DNA from: Larus michahellis
Lineage: Eukaryota > Chordata > Aves > Charadriiformes > Laridae
Assembly: GCF_964199755.1 (NCBI RefSeq)
Contig: NC_133930.1
Coordinates: 26,308,071 to 26,372,070 of the forward strand
Direction of reading: 5' to 3'
Length of the DNA: 64,000 nt
Shown: in pieces, positions 35,901 to 47,900 of the stretch
How the letters are laid out: each line of letters opens with the position of its first letter
Numbering within the stretch: the first letter of the stretch is position 1
The notes under the pieces: generated by a model
Database searches by the model: none
Told to the model about the DNA's origin: nothing
What the model saw: only the letters and a program-made list of their open reading frames with translations
Program-made: the position numbers and the translations under genes

Positions 35901-38900
35901 TGAAGTAAAGCTTTGTATTAGTAGAGCAGTAAAGATATCTTTTTATTAAGAATCAGTACTTGTGATGTAGAAGATTAAGGTTTTGGTAGAAATACAGTAA
36001 AAGTAATCAGATCTCAATGTCAATCATGCTTTTCTATTAATAAACTTAAATATTGTCTGTCCGTGCAAATTGTTGTGTAATACTGACATACTTCACAAAG
36101 ATACCTACAAAGCTGTGAATCAAATTAAAAGTTGGAACCGATATTTTCCTTATTTTTGTCATAGAATGAAATAGTGGTAGGCAAAACCTTCTGAATCTTT
36201 GAGGATATTAATGCTTCTTTTGCTTCATTGCGAAATATTATGCCACATACCAGTTGGAAGTGGCACTGTAGTGCTTAGTGTGAGGTGCTATTGAAACTTT
36301 CATAGAAGGCATCAATAGGATGTGCGGCATCCCTCTCTTCCTTCCTAATCTCTTGCTTCCTTTCTGGGGAAAGAGACAGATTGCTTATTCCTTGGGGAAT
36401 TTTACTTTAATAGTGTGGCTGCACAGACCAGGGGAATTCTGTGCAGGATGAAGGCAGAGTAACAGCAAGCAGGACATTTTATCTTGTGCCCTATTCTTCT
36501 TCATCTGGCTCTGCACAATATTTTAGTATCATGTATATTGTGGTAGTATCAGTATCTGATAACTTTGGTACTGCATGTATTCAGAGTCTCAATAATTACC
36601 ACAGTGTCCTCAATATTGTCCAGCATTAGGGCATAATCATCTTAACTGTTTTTAGAATAAAAAGATTGTTGATTCACAGCTTCACCTCAAGTTTGACATC
36701 GAGAATTCTGTTGGATTCAGGACCAAAACTCCTGACTGTACCTCTATCTGAAGTAATCTGTTCATGTCCAATGCTGTTTAACTTTCACTTCAGGCAATAG
36801 CTTTTATTTTTATAATAACTTATAAGTGGAAGGAAGATTATGGAGAACTTTATTAATAAGGAAATAACATTTTGCTGTGTTTTCTTGTGGCCAATGAATA
36901 TCCTTTTCTCCTTTGTCTCATGTATTTTTCTAAAGGTATCAGTGCTTTGGTTGAATTGCCTAAAAATTGTGTTGCAGCCGCTGTTGGCAGAGAGCTAAGT
37001 GAGTATGTTGCATTTCTGTTAAATGTTCATGTTTCTTTATAACAGCTGCTTACCAGAGATATGTAAATACCATGCTGCTGGAATTGTAAAGGAAAAGTAA
37101 ATGGCGTTAAGGTGTGATTAACAGCTTTCTTCCTTTCCCCTTATTTGACAAAGAAGCAGATGATACTAATCTCATTCAGGAATTTTGTTGAGATCTGCAT
37201 GGCAAAACTTTTCTATATTCTTTGTTATTGTTATTACTGGTTTTGCCACCTGTCCAGATCTGATTGTGGTGACCTACGTTGTCTGTGTGGAGAAGGTCTG
37301 GAATTCATGATCTGAGCTGTCAGATGCTAGGCTTATTTAGAGCCTCCTTATCCCAAGATCAGGAGTATGAGGTATTACCGATCTCATTATACTGTCCAAA
37401 GCTATAATGAGACAATGTGATGATTTTTATTGGTCACTTGGAGACAGGGTTTTCTGAGTATGCAAACTGTAAATCATTGGCTGTGGACAGTCATTTAAAT
37501 AAGAGTGTTGTATAAAATTACTGAAATTTCAAAATATGTAAAAAAAAAAAATAAATCCAGGAGAAAAAGTAGAGCACTGAATCAGCAAAACAACAAACTT
37601 TGTTCAATATGATTAAACACTTAGCTGAAAAATAGCAATCTGATATTCTGATTGGAGAATCGTGAGGAAACTATAAATAGTCTTCTTGTGTTTAGACATT
37701 GGTATACATGTAAACTTCCATCTGGATTTCCCACAGTTCATTTGTAGTGCCCTTGAAACATCATAAAAGAAATTTCAAGACTGGTTAAAATAAAGTCTTA
37801 ATTTCTGGCGATCTTGATTGCCTTACCAGAGAATATTGCATCCTTTGGAATAATAGTTTTCAGACAGATAAGCCTTTAAAAGAAAAATGTTGCACTTCTA
37901 CTTTACTTATCCATGAAGACGTCTAATACTTTTCACCTCTGCTTTCTGCAGCTTCTGACATTGAATGATTCTCTGAATTTCAGAGTTACTGTGCTGAAAT
38001 GTTTTACCCTATAGTTGCTGTAGTAAGAGGCCCTAATAATAACACTGAAGTGATTTATTCCCATTTTGGTTTTGGTGTTGTGAGTGGTCTTAAGTGGCTT
38101 TGCATATCTTGTGCTGTCTCATTTATAATATGTTTTAGTTTGTGTCTTTCTGAAAATGATGTTTTATTTAGGCATAGCTACATTTTATTCTGAATGACAA
38201 AGCTTATTTAGACAATTTCTTTCTTTATCTCTGAAGTAATTTTTAGGCTGGTTGCTTCTAATGATGGGTCTGAAGGTTGGAATGTCCTTGAAGTAAAACG
38301 CCTTGTTGACCATCAGGATAACATTTTGTCATTAGTCTGTGTCAATGGTAAGAGTTTGTTTTATGATGTTACTAGTTGCATTAGTTACCAGTGGGATGTT
38401 TCAACTATGGAGTTTTTATTGGGACCAAACTTTTAACTGGAGCGAAACTTCATAACTTGATGTACCTTTCTGTATAGCTGCAAAGGTAGTGAAATAATGG
38501 GTTTATTTATGGATTAACAGTGAAATGAAATAGGGCAGGTCATGATGTAGAAAAGGCACAGAAGAGGCAGTGTCATTGATGGGAGTAGAACTCTGGGTCT
38601 CCTTCCTGTTGGGAAAGTTTTAAATACTGTTTTTTTCCTGTTCCTTCTGATTCTTAAAATGGAATATGCAATGCCATGTCCTTTGCAGTTGTAGTCCCAA
38701 GGTAGCTGAAAGTTCTTGTTATGCAGATATGGGCCTGCATATAGAGCCGTTATTTAGAGGCTCTGGAGGATGATGCAGTCTCTGCTGCTTATTAGGGCAA
38801 TACTGAGCTATTACCTGAAATTCTGTCTACTGTACTACAGGAGTCAACCCCTTCTAGTTTGTTCTTCCCTGTTTTTTTATGGAGCGTTCCCAGAGCCCAA

Positions 38901-41900
38901 GACGAGTTATTCCTGGTGTGATAGAGAGTGTATATTTGTCCTTGGGCTTATTTGTGTCACTTGTTGGCATAAAGGGCCTGTAGTACAGAGGTAACAAGAA
39001 GCTGGAAAGAAGAAAACGTGGATTCTGTGGTAGTTGTTTCTGGGGTTTCCTGGTGCCATTGTTTTCTCCTTTTTGATTATGAAGGGCAAGCAATATTCGG
39101 CTTAAAAAGACAATATGCTACCTGCATTAATTATTGTTGAAGCAGTTCGTTTCCATGCATGATGAGCAGAATCCATGACCAGCTACTTCAATCTTGCCAT
39201 TAACTTATCCATTTAATTTGTCATTAGTATTTCTGTTTATGGCAAAGACATACTTCACTGTGTCAGAGGGGTGCTAATACACCTGCTTGTCCAAGGAATA
39301 GAAGGGTTTTGTATGTAGGCAACAAATGAACTTCAAATATTTGTACATACTTCAGGTGGTGTTCCTTGCCCTTGCTATACTGTATTGTGCACTGTGGCAG
39401 GTGAATGTTCTCCTTCCTAGTTTTAATTTTACAAGAGAGAGCTCATCAGCTTTGGCTCATCTGAGCTATGCTAGGTAATCGAAATGAGTATTTACTCAAA
39501 GGGAGAGGTTTTTGTCCAGTCAGTTACGTAGCGCACATTCTACATAGCTTCACTCAAAAGTGGGCTGTCTTAACTTTCTAGGATTGTAACTTTGTGTGAA
39601 ATGGATTTTTTTTTTTTTTTAATCTCATGTGATTTCTATGTGTGTTTTTTTCCTCCCTCTAGACTTGATTTTTGTGACAGGTTCTCATGTGGGTGAGTTA
39701 ATAGTTTGGGATGCACTTGACTGGACAAAACAGGCCTCTGAGTGCAATTTCTGGGACTCCTCTGTCCATCCAGATGTACAGCCGGAAATAAAATTATCCC
39801 AAAGCCCAAATGAAACTTCAGTTCAACACTTAACATCTGATGAGGAGGTAAGAAGCTTTAAAAATAGTTAACTACTTCAAGTGAGCTAGCATGACCTTAC
39901 CACAGAAGGCGAAGTGTTTTGTGTTTACAGTTTGCTTGTTTTAATATGAGAGGCTTCTTTAAAATATGCACAGCTATTTTTATACAGTCAACAGCTTTTA
40001 TATAAAATTTTGGTTGTTGAGCTAACTGAAGGGTTATAGTGTGTTGATGGTATGGGAACTAATATAATGGACCGTCACAACAGCATTTCTTTTTGAGTGA
40101 CAAAGATTTATTAGTTGTTTACAGTACCACTACAGAAAAAGAAAACCAGGAGGTGTGTGTTTTGATGGCATACATCTTTCATATTCCATGGTTCTGGAAA
40201 TGCAGTGTCCACAATAATGCGCCTCTTGAGCAGTTGTAGCTGAGGGTACTCTGAAGTGAATTAAAGAATAGGCATATGTCTATGCTTAGTAGTAAATAAA
40301 TATTGCTGCTTCTGTTCAGATGGGCTATACTCAATTGCAAAGAGCACAAATACAGGTCCAAAATCCAGTCTACTGTAATCATACTTTGAAGATAATATAG
40401 GAGTTCTTTGTCAGAATACTCAGGTAGAACCCAGTTATTGTTCAGGAAATACTAAAAGTCATCAGGTTGTTATTTAGTTTTGTGAAATGTTACCAACTAT
40501 TAGTGGCAAAAGAAAAGATGTTTCATAGTACATGGGTACAGTGGGATTCTGTTTTGGGTCCTCTAGGCCCATTGCAGGGGAATGATTAAGAAAGGGATTC
40601 CTGGAAATGGTTTCAGAGATATGAGCTATAACAAAATAAAAGCTGTGTAAAAGCCTGAATCTAGGCTGAGGGACAAGTAGTCACATGATGCATTTGTCTG
40701 TTTGTGAAAAGAGCATTCCTAAAACACTGGGGAGAGACACGTTGCAGGGTGTGGGGAGAAAGAAATGTAGTTGTCCCTAAAGGTAGGGTTTCCAGTGGTT
40801 TTCTTGTGTGTGCTTAGTTTGAGAAGAAGAAAAAAGCCAGTTCTATAATTTAACTTCAAAACATTTTGATTCCCTGCTTGAAAGCTACACAAGATGTGTT
40901 TTAAGGGAGGGGAAAAGAATTTTGTGAAGTTCAGCGATAGTTAAAACATTGAATGTGGAATCTGAGGCTGCTGAGGACTTTATTCATTCATGGAACGGAA
41001 CTAAACAAATTGCTGCAGAATTTTATTTATTATGAGACTTCTGAATGGTGAGAAGAAAAGGTCATTCTACTGTTATGTCCTCAAATAGAAGGTGCTTTTA
41101 GGGCAGAGCTGTCAGTATTGTAAAGTTCCTACTTAGAAAGTGGTTAAGAACGGTATTCCTACAATGAATTACTTTGTTACCTGCTATCTGAAAGTAGAAT
41201 GCTCTTCATGTTAAAAAAAAGAAAATTAAATTGGTGTTTTCTCTGTTAGGAACTTTTTCAGCATGCTTCCTAGTGAGGTAGGTAGTTGAAGATGCACTTG
41301 TCTAGTTTGATACTGAGCTCGTAGGCAAAAAATGATTCAGAAACAAATCGGATGGTTAAGATTTGGCAATACTAGGAAACAGCGCTAAAGAGTGCATCTG
41401 CTGTCCTGGTATGTGTGTATAACTTGCCTGTTAAGATAGGTGTACAATTTATGCCTCATCATCTGTTATTTTCTTGGGGTTTGAGATGACCAGGGTTTTG
41501 ATGGGGCTTATGTAGGGGCAGGGGGTGGGGTGGGGGGGCGAGGAGAAGAAAAGTGTGATCTGCGAAGAGCATCTTGTGCAAAGCTATAAGACTATATGAA
41601 ATTTAAGAGCCTGTCTCAAGGTGGAAGACTATAAAGAAGAAGAGGCTGAAATATAGGAATGAAAGATTCATGTGGAAGGCCATTGAATTGAGCCTCATAC
41701 AAAACTAGGAAAATAACAAAAATGTGCTTCATTTTTTAAACTTGATTTGGTAGAATGCTATCAGAAATCTGAGCTTAGTTTCAGAGCTATTGGAGCTCCC
41801 ACCACAGATGTGTGCAAGAAAACAAAACCAAGACAAAACCCAAAAAAAACCCAGACAAAGAGTTTTGAACAGTGTCAAAACACTGTTGAATATATGTAGG

Positions 41901-44900
41901 AAATCTTAGTCAAAGACACTGGGTTACCAGTTTTACAAAATGTTGAGAAGTGTGTGGTGTGAACTGCTTATGAGGCATTAATGTTTGTGCTTTGTACGTG
42001 GAAGCAGGCCATTCAGGGAAAAGATCCAGCATACCATTACCTAAACAAGGTATGTTCAAAACCCCAAATATGTACTGAATAGAAGCATTTTGCACTCCTC
42101 TGTTTGGTACGAAATATATCACGTGTATGTACACGCGATTATACATTTGTCCTCTCTAAAATCATTATAAGTCATGAGAGGGTCCAGGTCTAATGATCTG
42201 TAAACTGTTTGTGGCTTCTTAGGGCTGTGATGGTTATGAGACAGAATCCCTGCACTTTTCTGAAGGAGAGCATTGAATGCAAAATGGTTCCGGGTCTTTT
42301 TACACAGTATTGTGTAATACCATTCTGTGACTGAGTTCCTTTTCTGCACTGAGGAGAGCCCAAATGCTTGAGTGAGACCTCTTTGTGCAACTTCAGTTAA
42401 ATTTAAAAAAAAATAGGCAAAAATGCAAAACAGCTTCCTGTATTCTCAGTCTTTCATGATAAAACAAGAGATTGTCAAAACATAGAACATTATTTTGGTT
42501 TAAGAACATAAAAGGTTAATTGCAGAAATGTGTTAATTTGTTGGTATCCTTGGTTTCCACTTAAATTGTAAAGTACAGGATGAAAATTCAGAAATAAAAC
42601 TGCTTAGAGTATAGGAGGATATCTCTTATTTCCTCCAAGAAATCCATATTTTCTGTATAACTTGTTGATTCTGTATGTTTGGGATAAAGCAGTAACACAA
42701 GGACAGAAACAAGCTAGATAATGCAGGGTACATGACGTCATAGTACTGTTGGAAATCCATTACATGCAGGGTGATCTTTCAGTATCTGTTTCTGTAAGTT
42801 GTTCCATTGAATTTTCTTTCCAGTGTGTGTTTGCTGCTGTTGGGAAAGGCATATACGTATATAATCTTCAAATGAAGCGTGTGATTGCCTGCCAGAGAAC
42901 TGCTCACGACTCCTCTGTACTGCACATTGAGAGGCTTCCAAACAGGTACGAGTCATGGTACATTTTGTTAATGCAGTAAAGAAATGTACAACTTGGAAGT
43001 GTGGCTAGAGACAGTCTGCAAAGCTGCGTCTAATTTCTAGGGCAGGGACTTGATCTTTAGTTTGATCTACTTTTATTACATAGAACTTGTTGATCTGATT
43101 TTTGAAAATGCATCATTGTAATTCATTGTGAAAAAAACTATAATCCAGTGTGCTTGATCCACAGGCTTAGAGTAGAATATTGTGGCTATTTTCAAGATCA
43201 GACTTAATAAAGCACTTTTGTCTACATTGTGAAAATATAGCTTAACAGCATTTTACTTCTACAAAGCAAAGGCCTATGGCATATTCAGTAAATATTTTTC
43301 ACTAAATATTTGGTGACAGTTGAAATGTTTTAACAAAAAATAATAACTTCCAGCCTTTGATCATTACTGCTGAATTTCTAGCTGGAACTTATTTGACAGC
43401 CAAGTTGGACAGTTTGCAATGTATATGTAATCTAATAGTTATGTTGTTAGATCCCTCTGTACTCTTGTTTGGTGGAGCAAAAATCAGTAAGAAGATAAAA
43501 ATTAGGGCCTTGATCTTGTAAATGCATGTGCTGTTCTAAACATATAATGAAAAGGAGTGTCTTTCCTTTTGTTATTTTTCCATAAGAAAAAATATGTTTT
43601 TGCTTAATGAAAGCAAGCTTATAGAAGCCAGTTAGTGGAACCGTGTTTGCAAAGTCTAGACTTGTTGTTTTTTGTTTTACAGAGTGGTATGCTTTTAAAA
43701 TGGGATTGAAAATGTATATTTTTTCCACCTATTTTGTAAGTCCATTATGTTTTGTCCTGCTACAAATGCACATTGCTTTGTATGGAACATCTGGATGTCC
43801 TGCTACATTTGAGAGTTCTAGCAAACTTGTGTAGAACCTGAGGCACTTGCTGTCTATTTTATAGAAACATCACAAGGTGACTTGTGCAGATAAGTATCCA
43901 TGCTATTGTTGCTTATCGACTGTTTTTACAGGCAGCTGATCTCCTGTTCAGAAGATGGCAGTGTGCGCATTTGGGAGCTCCGAGAAAAGCAGCAGCTGCC
44001 AGCTGAACCGGTTCCAACAGGTTTGCTAGTAGTGGGGGGTGAAAAGAATATTTAAAAATGATGATGGGAAACACGGTATTCATCATATAGGAATAGAAAG
44101 GCTTACAGGCTTTGTAAGAAGCGAACGATGTCTGTATTCAACCAACTGATAACAGGTGTGGGAGGGAAACTGAAGAAGACATGGGTGTACAAGCCCTCCA
44201 AGATCTGTTATGGTAAGTTAGAGGGTGCAGTTGAAGCAGTTCTGTGCCATAAACCTTATTTAGAGTTTACAGTTGTATTAGCTGGTTTATCAAAAACTTT
44301 GATCCGCTGCTTCTTGTACTGAATAGTGTTGGATCCTCTGCCATGCAAGAGTAATTAGTTGCAGGACCTTGTGACAAAAGGTAAAGAGAATCCTGTAGAT
44401 GAGCAGCTGGCATAAAAAGATGTGTATTCCACATCTCTTCGTTGAACTTGGAATGACATTGGGACTCACTTTGAGGCTGTATCCAGCCTCAGTTACATAC
44501 TACCTCTGGGCATCACAGTCCTTAGGGCTAGTTGGTAGTGTTTTAGGAAGCATTTTCCCCAAGTACAGACATTGCCTGTGTAGTGCTTGCTGCTCTTTGA
44601 CAGCAAGCTTCCTTGGGCACTGGTGGTTGTGGTCTTGGACAGGTGCTCTGGACAATATAATTAGCGTTGTGGATGGGGAACAGTAATGAGCTGTTACTCT
44701 CTTGTAGGAATTTTTTTATTCAAGCTGTGAATAATTTTCTTGATGTATATCATCTACCTGGCTGTTCGCCTGTTGATAGTAATTTTTGCAAATATCTTTT
44801 TGCTGCTGTGGTTGATTTAGAAACACTTTGTCAGGAGGGTTCTGGCTTCGGTATTGCTGGTGACAGCTGATCTACACAGTTCTGCTTCTTATTGTGTCAA

Positions 44901-47900
44901 GTGGTATTTGGTTTCATATTGGAAATTTGTAACTTCTATGATAGGAGAAATTTGACAGAAAACATATGTAATAGTGAGATAGGTGGACTGCTATTGATTT
45001 GGTCTGTTTTTATTCTAAGGAATCCCCTGAGTGGTTGTTCATCTCTCCAGTTATCTCCCTTGCACCACTGCCATGGTCTTGCACACTTCTTTTTTTGTGT
45101 GCTGATGGGGCTGAGGGAAGAGTCAGGAAGAAAGTCTGAAATGCATTGTGTACTTCTTACTTCTCTCAGCATTATTACAGAGCTCTTCTGGGGGCTGTGG
45201 CACAGATGTGTATGTTCTTGCTATCTAAACGAACACGTGTAGTAATATCTTTACACTCCAGTTTGGCTGACAGTTGTAAATCTGAAGGAGGTAGCCAGTG
45301 GGCAGTATAAAAACAGGCAATTCAGCATCAGAAACTTGCTTGTTACCTGTATGCCAGCAGGACACACGGGATAGACTGGCGCCTCATTTCTCTCCTCTTT
45401 GCACAAGTTAACAGTTTAGGAGGACAGAACAAAGGTAAACATCACTGTCCTGCATCTACCTTTGCTGTTCAGTTAGTTCATTTAGGCAGTCCTTGGATTT
45501 GTTCTTAAATTTATATATTGTCTCATCCAGGTGAGTAATTCAACATGTTTGCTAAATTACATCTAGAAAGGACAAAAAGCAAAGTAGCTATGTTTCCTTC
45601 CCTCCCTCACGATGAATAATCCACATGTAGAAATGCTGCTCAGTACAATGCTTCTGTCATTTTGCCGTGCGGACTGTTAAGCTTTTAGATTTTTAGTCAT
45701 TCCTGTAGTTCTCTCTTTAGCTAGAAGAAATATATTTTATTTGTGATTTTTGCGAAAATAAAAGTGGGTGTTTTTTTTTTTTCCAGGGTTTTTCAATATG
45801 TGGGGATTTGGAAGGGCAAACAAGCAGGCAAACCAAGCTGCTAAGAAGATGCAGGAGAATACACCTGTGTATTTCTTGGAGCTGGTGGGTGATTTGATTG
45901 GTCATTCATCAGCTGTGCAGGTAGGTCAGCTTCAGTAAAAACAAGAAAAAGTGAATTTCACTTACTAATTTAATTTTGGCAGTGTTTCTTAAACAGCTGT
46001 AACTGTCTGGCTTTGGAGGCTGGGAACATGTTGATTGTGTGGTATATTTAGTGCAGTGTGAAAACAATACTGTGTACTAACATAAAGTTCTAATGAGAAC
46101 TCAGACACTCACTGATGCCTGAGGATTGTGCGTGCAGATGTGTACATACGTGCTACAGCTAATCTGGTGGGGTATTAGGTTTGTTTATAGATTGCAAATG
46201 GTACAGCTTGGAACTGCATGTTTGTTCCAGATTTCATCCTAAATTCGCAATCTAAACCAGGGCTGGCAGAAGCTGCTCTCCATCATCTTTGAAAGGTCCT
46301 GAAAAACAGGAGAGGTGCCTGAGGACTGGAGGAAAGCCAGTGTCACTCCAGTCTTCAAAAAGGGCAAGAAGGAGGACGCAGGGAGCTACAGGCCGGTCAG
46401 CCTCACCTCCATCCCTGGAAAGATGATGGAACAGCTCGCTCTGGGCCTCATCTCAAGGCATGTGGAGGAAAAGAAAGCTATCAGAAGTACTCAACATGGA
46501 TTCACCAAGGGGAAATCATGTCTGACTAATCTGATAGCCTTCTATGATGGCGTGACTGGATGGATAGGTGAGGGGAAGGCGGTGGATGTTGTCTACCATG
46601 ACTTCAGCAAGGTCTCCCACAGCATCCTCATAGGAAAGCTTAGGAAGTCTGGGTTAGATGAATGGACAGTAGGGTGGACAGAAAACTGGTTGAAAGACAG
46701 AGCTCAGAGGGTCGTGATTAGGGGCACAGAGTCTAGTTGGAGGTCAGTGACAAGTGGTGTTCCCCAGGGGTCAGTACTGGGTCCAGTCCTCTTCAATATA
46801 TTCGTCAATGACCTGGATGAAGGGATAGAGTGCACCCTCAGCAAGTTTGCTGGTGACACAAAGCTGGGAGGGGTGGGTGACACAGCAGAAGGCTGTGCCA
46901 CCATACAGAGAGACCTGGACAGGTTGGATATTTGGGCAGAGAGGAACCTTATGAAATTCAACAAGGGCAAGTGTAGGGTGCCGCACCTGGGGAGGAGTAA
47001 CCCCATGCACCAGTACAGACCTGCTGGAGAGCAGCTCGGTAGAAAGAGACCTGGGAGTCCTGGTGGACAACAGGATGACCATGAGCTAGCAATGTGCCCT
47101 TGTGGCCAAGAAGGCCAATGGCATCCTGGGGTGCATCAAGAAGAGTGGCCAGCAGGTCGAGGGAGGTCATCCTCCCCCTCTACTCTGCCTTGGTGAGGCC
47201 GCACCTGGAGTACTGTGTCCAGTTCTGGGCTCCCCGCTTCAAGAAGGACAGGGAACTGCTGGGAAGGGTGCAGCAAAGGGCTACCAAGATGATTAGGGGA
47301 CTGGAACACCTCTCTTATGAAGAAAAGCTTGAGGGATTTGGGTCTCTTCAGTCTGGAAAAGAGATGACTGAGGGGGGACCTTATCAACACTTACAAATAC
47401 TTCAAGGGTGGGTGTCAGGAGGATGGGGCCAGGCTCTTTTCAGTGGTGCTCAGCAACAGGACAAGAGGTAATGGGCACAAACTTGAGCATAGGAAGTTCC
47501 ACCTAAACATGAGGAGGAACTTCTTCACTTTGAGGGTGGCAGAGCACTGGAACAGGCTGCCCAGAGAGGTGGTGGAGTCTCCTGTCTCTGGAGACATTCA
47601 AAACCCACCTGGACACGTTCCTGTGCAACCTGCTCTAAGGTGACCCTGCTCTGGCAGGGGGGTTGGACTAGATGATCTCCAGAGGTCCCTTCCAACCCTA
47701 TGGTTCTATGATTCTGTGATTTAGGAATTTCTTAGCCCTTGATGCTGTGAGCCTTAAGGAGGTCTTTTTAGTTTTAAATCAGGTACCATCCTGTGCTTCT
47801 GTCTGCCTAATAGAGTATGTTTTTGCTTTAAGTGGCATTTTCCCTCCGCACCTTTCGGAGTAGTAAATCACTTTCTTACGGTGGACTTCTATACAAGTTT

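Larger units (their letters stand above)
28452..45786 (+). other. WDR41: WDR41 introns 2-11, non-coding parts
   Basis: Between the listed exons the sequence is AT-rich and mostly unique. Sizes are: intron 2, 4.1 kb; 3, 1.8 kb; 4, 0.36 kb (U12-type); 5, 0.5 kb; 6, 1.4 kb; 7, 1.2 kb; 8, 1.3 kb; 9, 3.0 kb; 10, 1.0 kb; 11, 1.8 kb. No nested gene or intact mobile element was recognised. Local features are an AT duplication (29865-29933) and a G-rich tract (41515-41537). Confidence 0.7.

Noticed and set aside
46704..47390. Antisense open frames over the intron 12 CR1
   Set aside because: Shadows of the CR1 coding strand.
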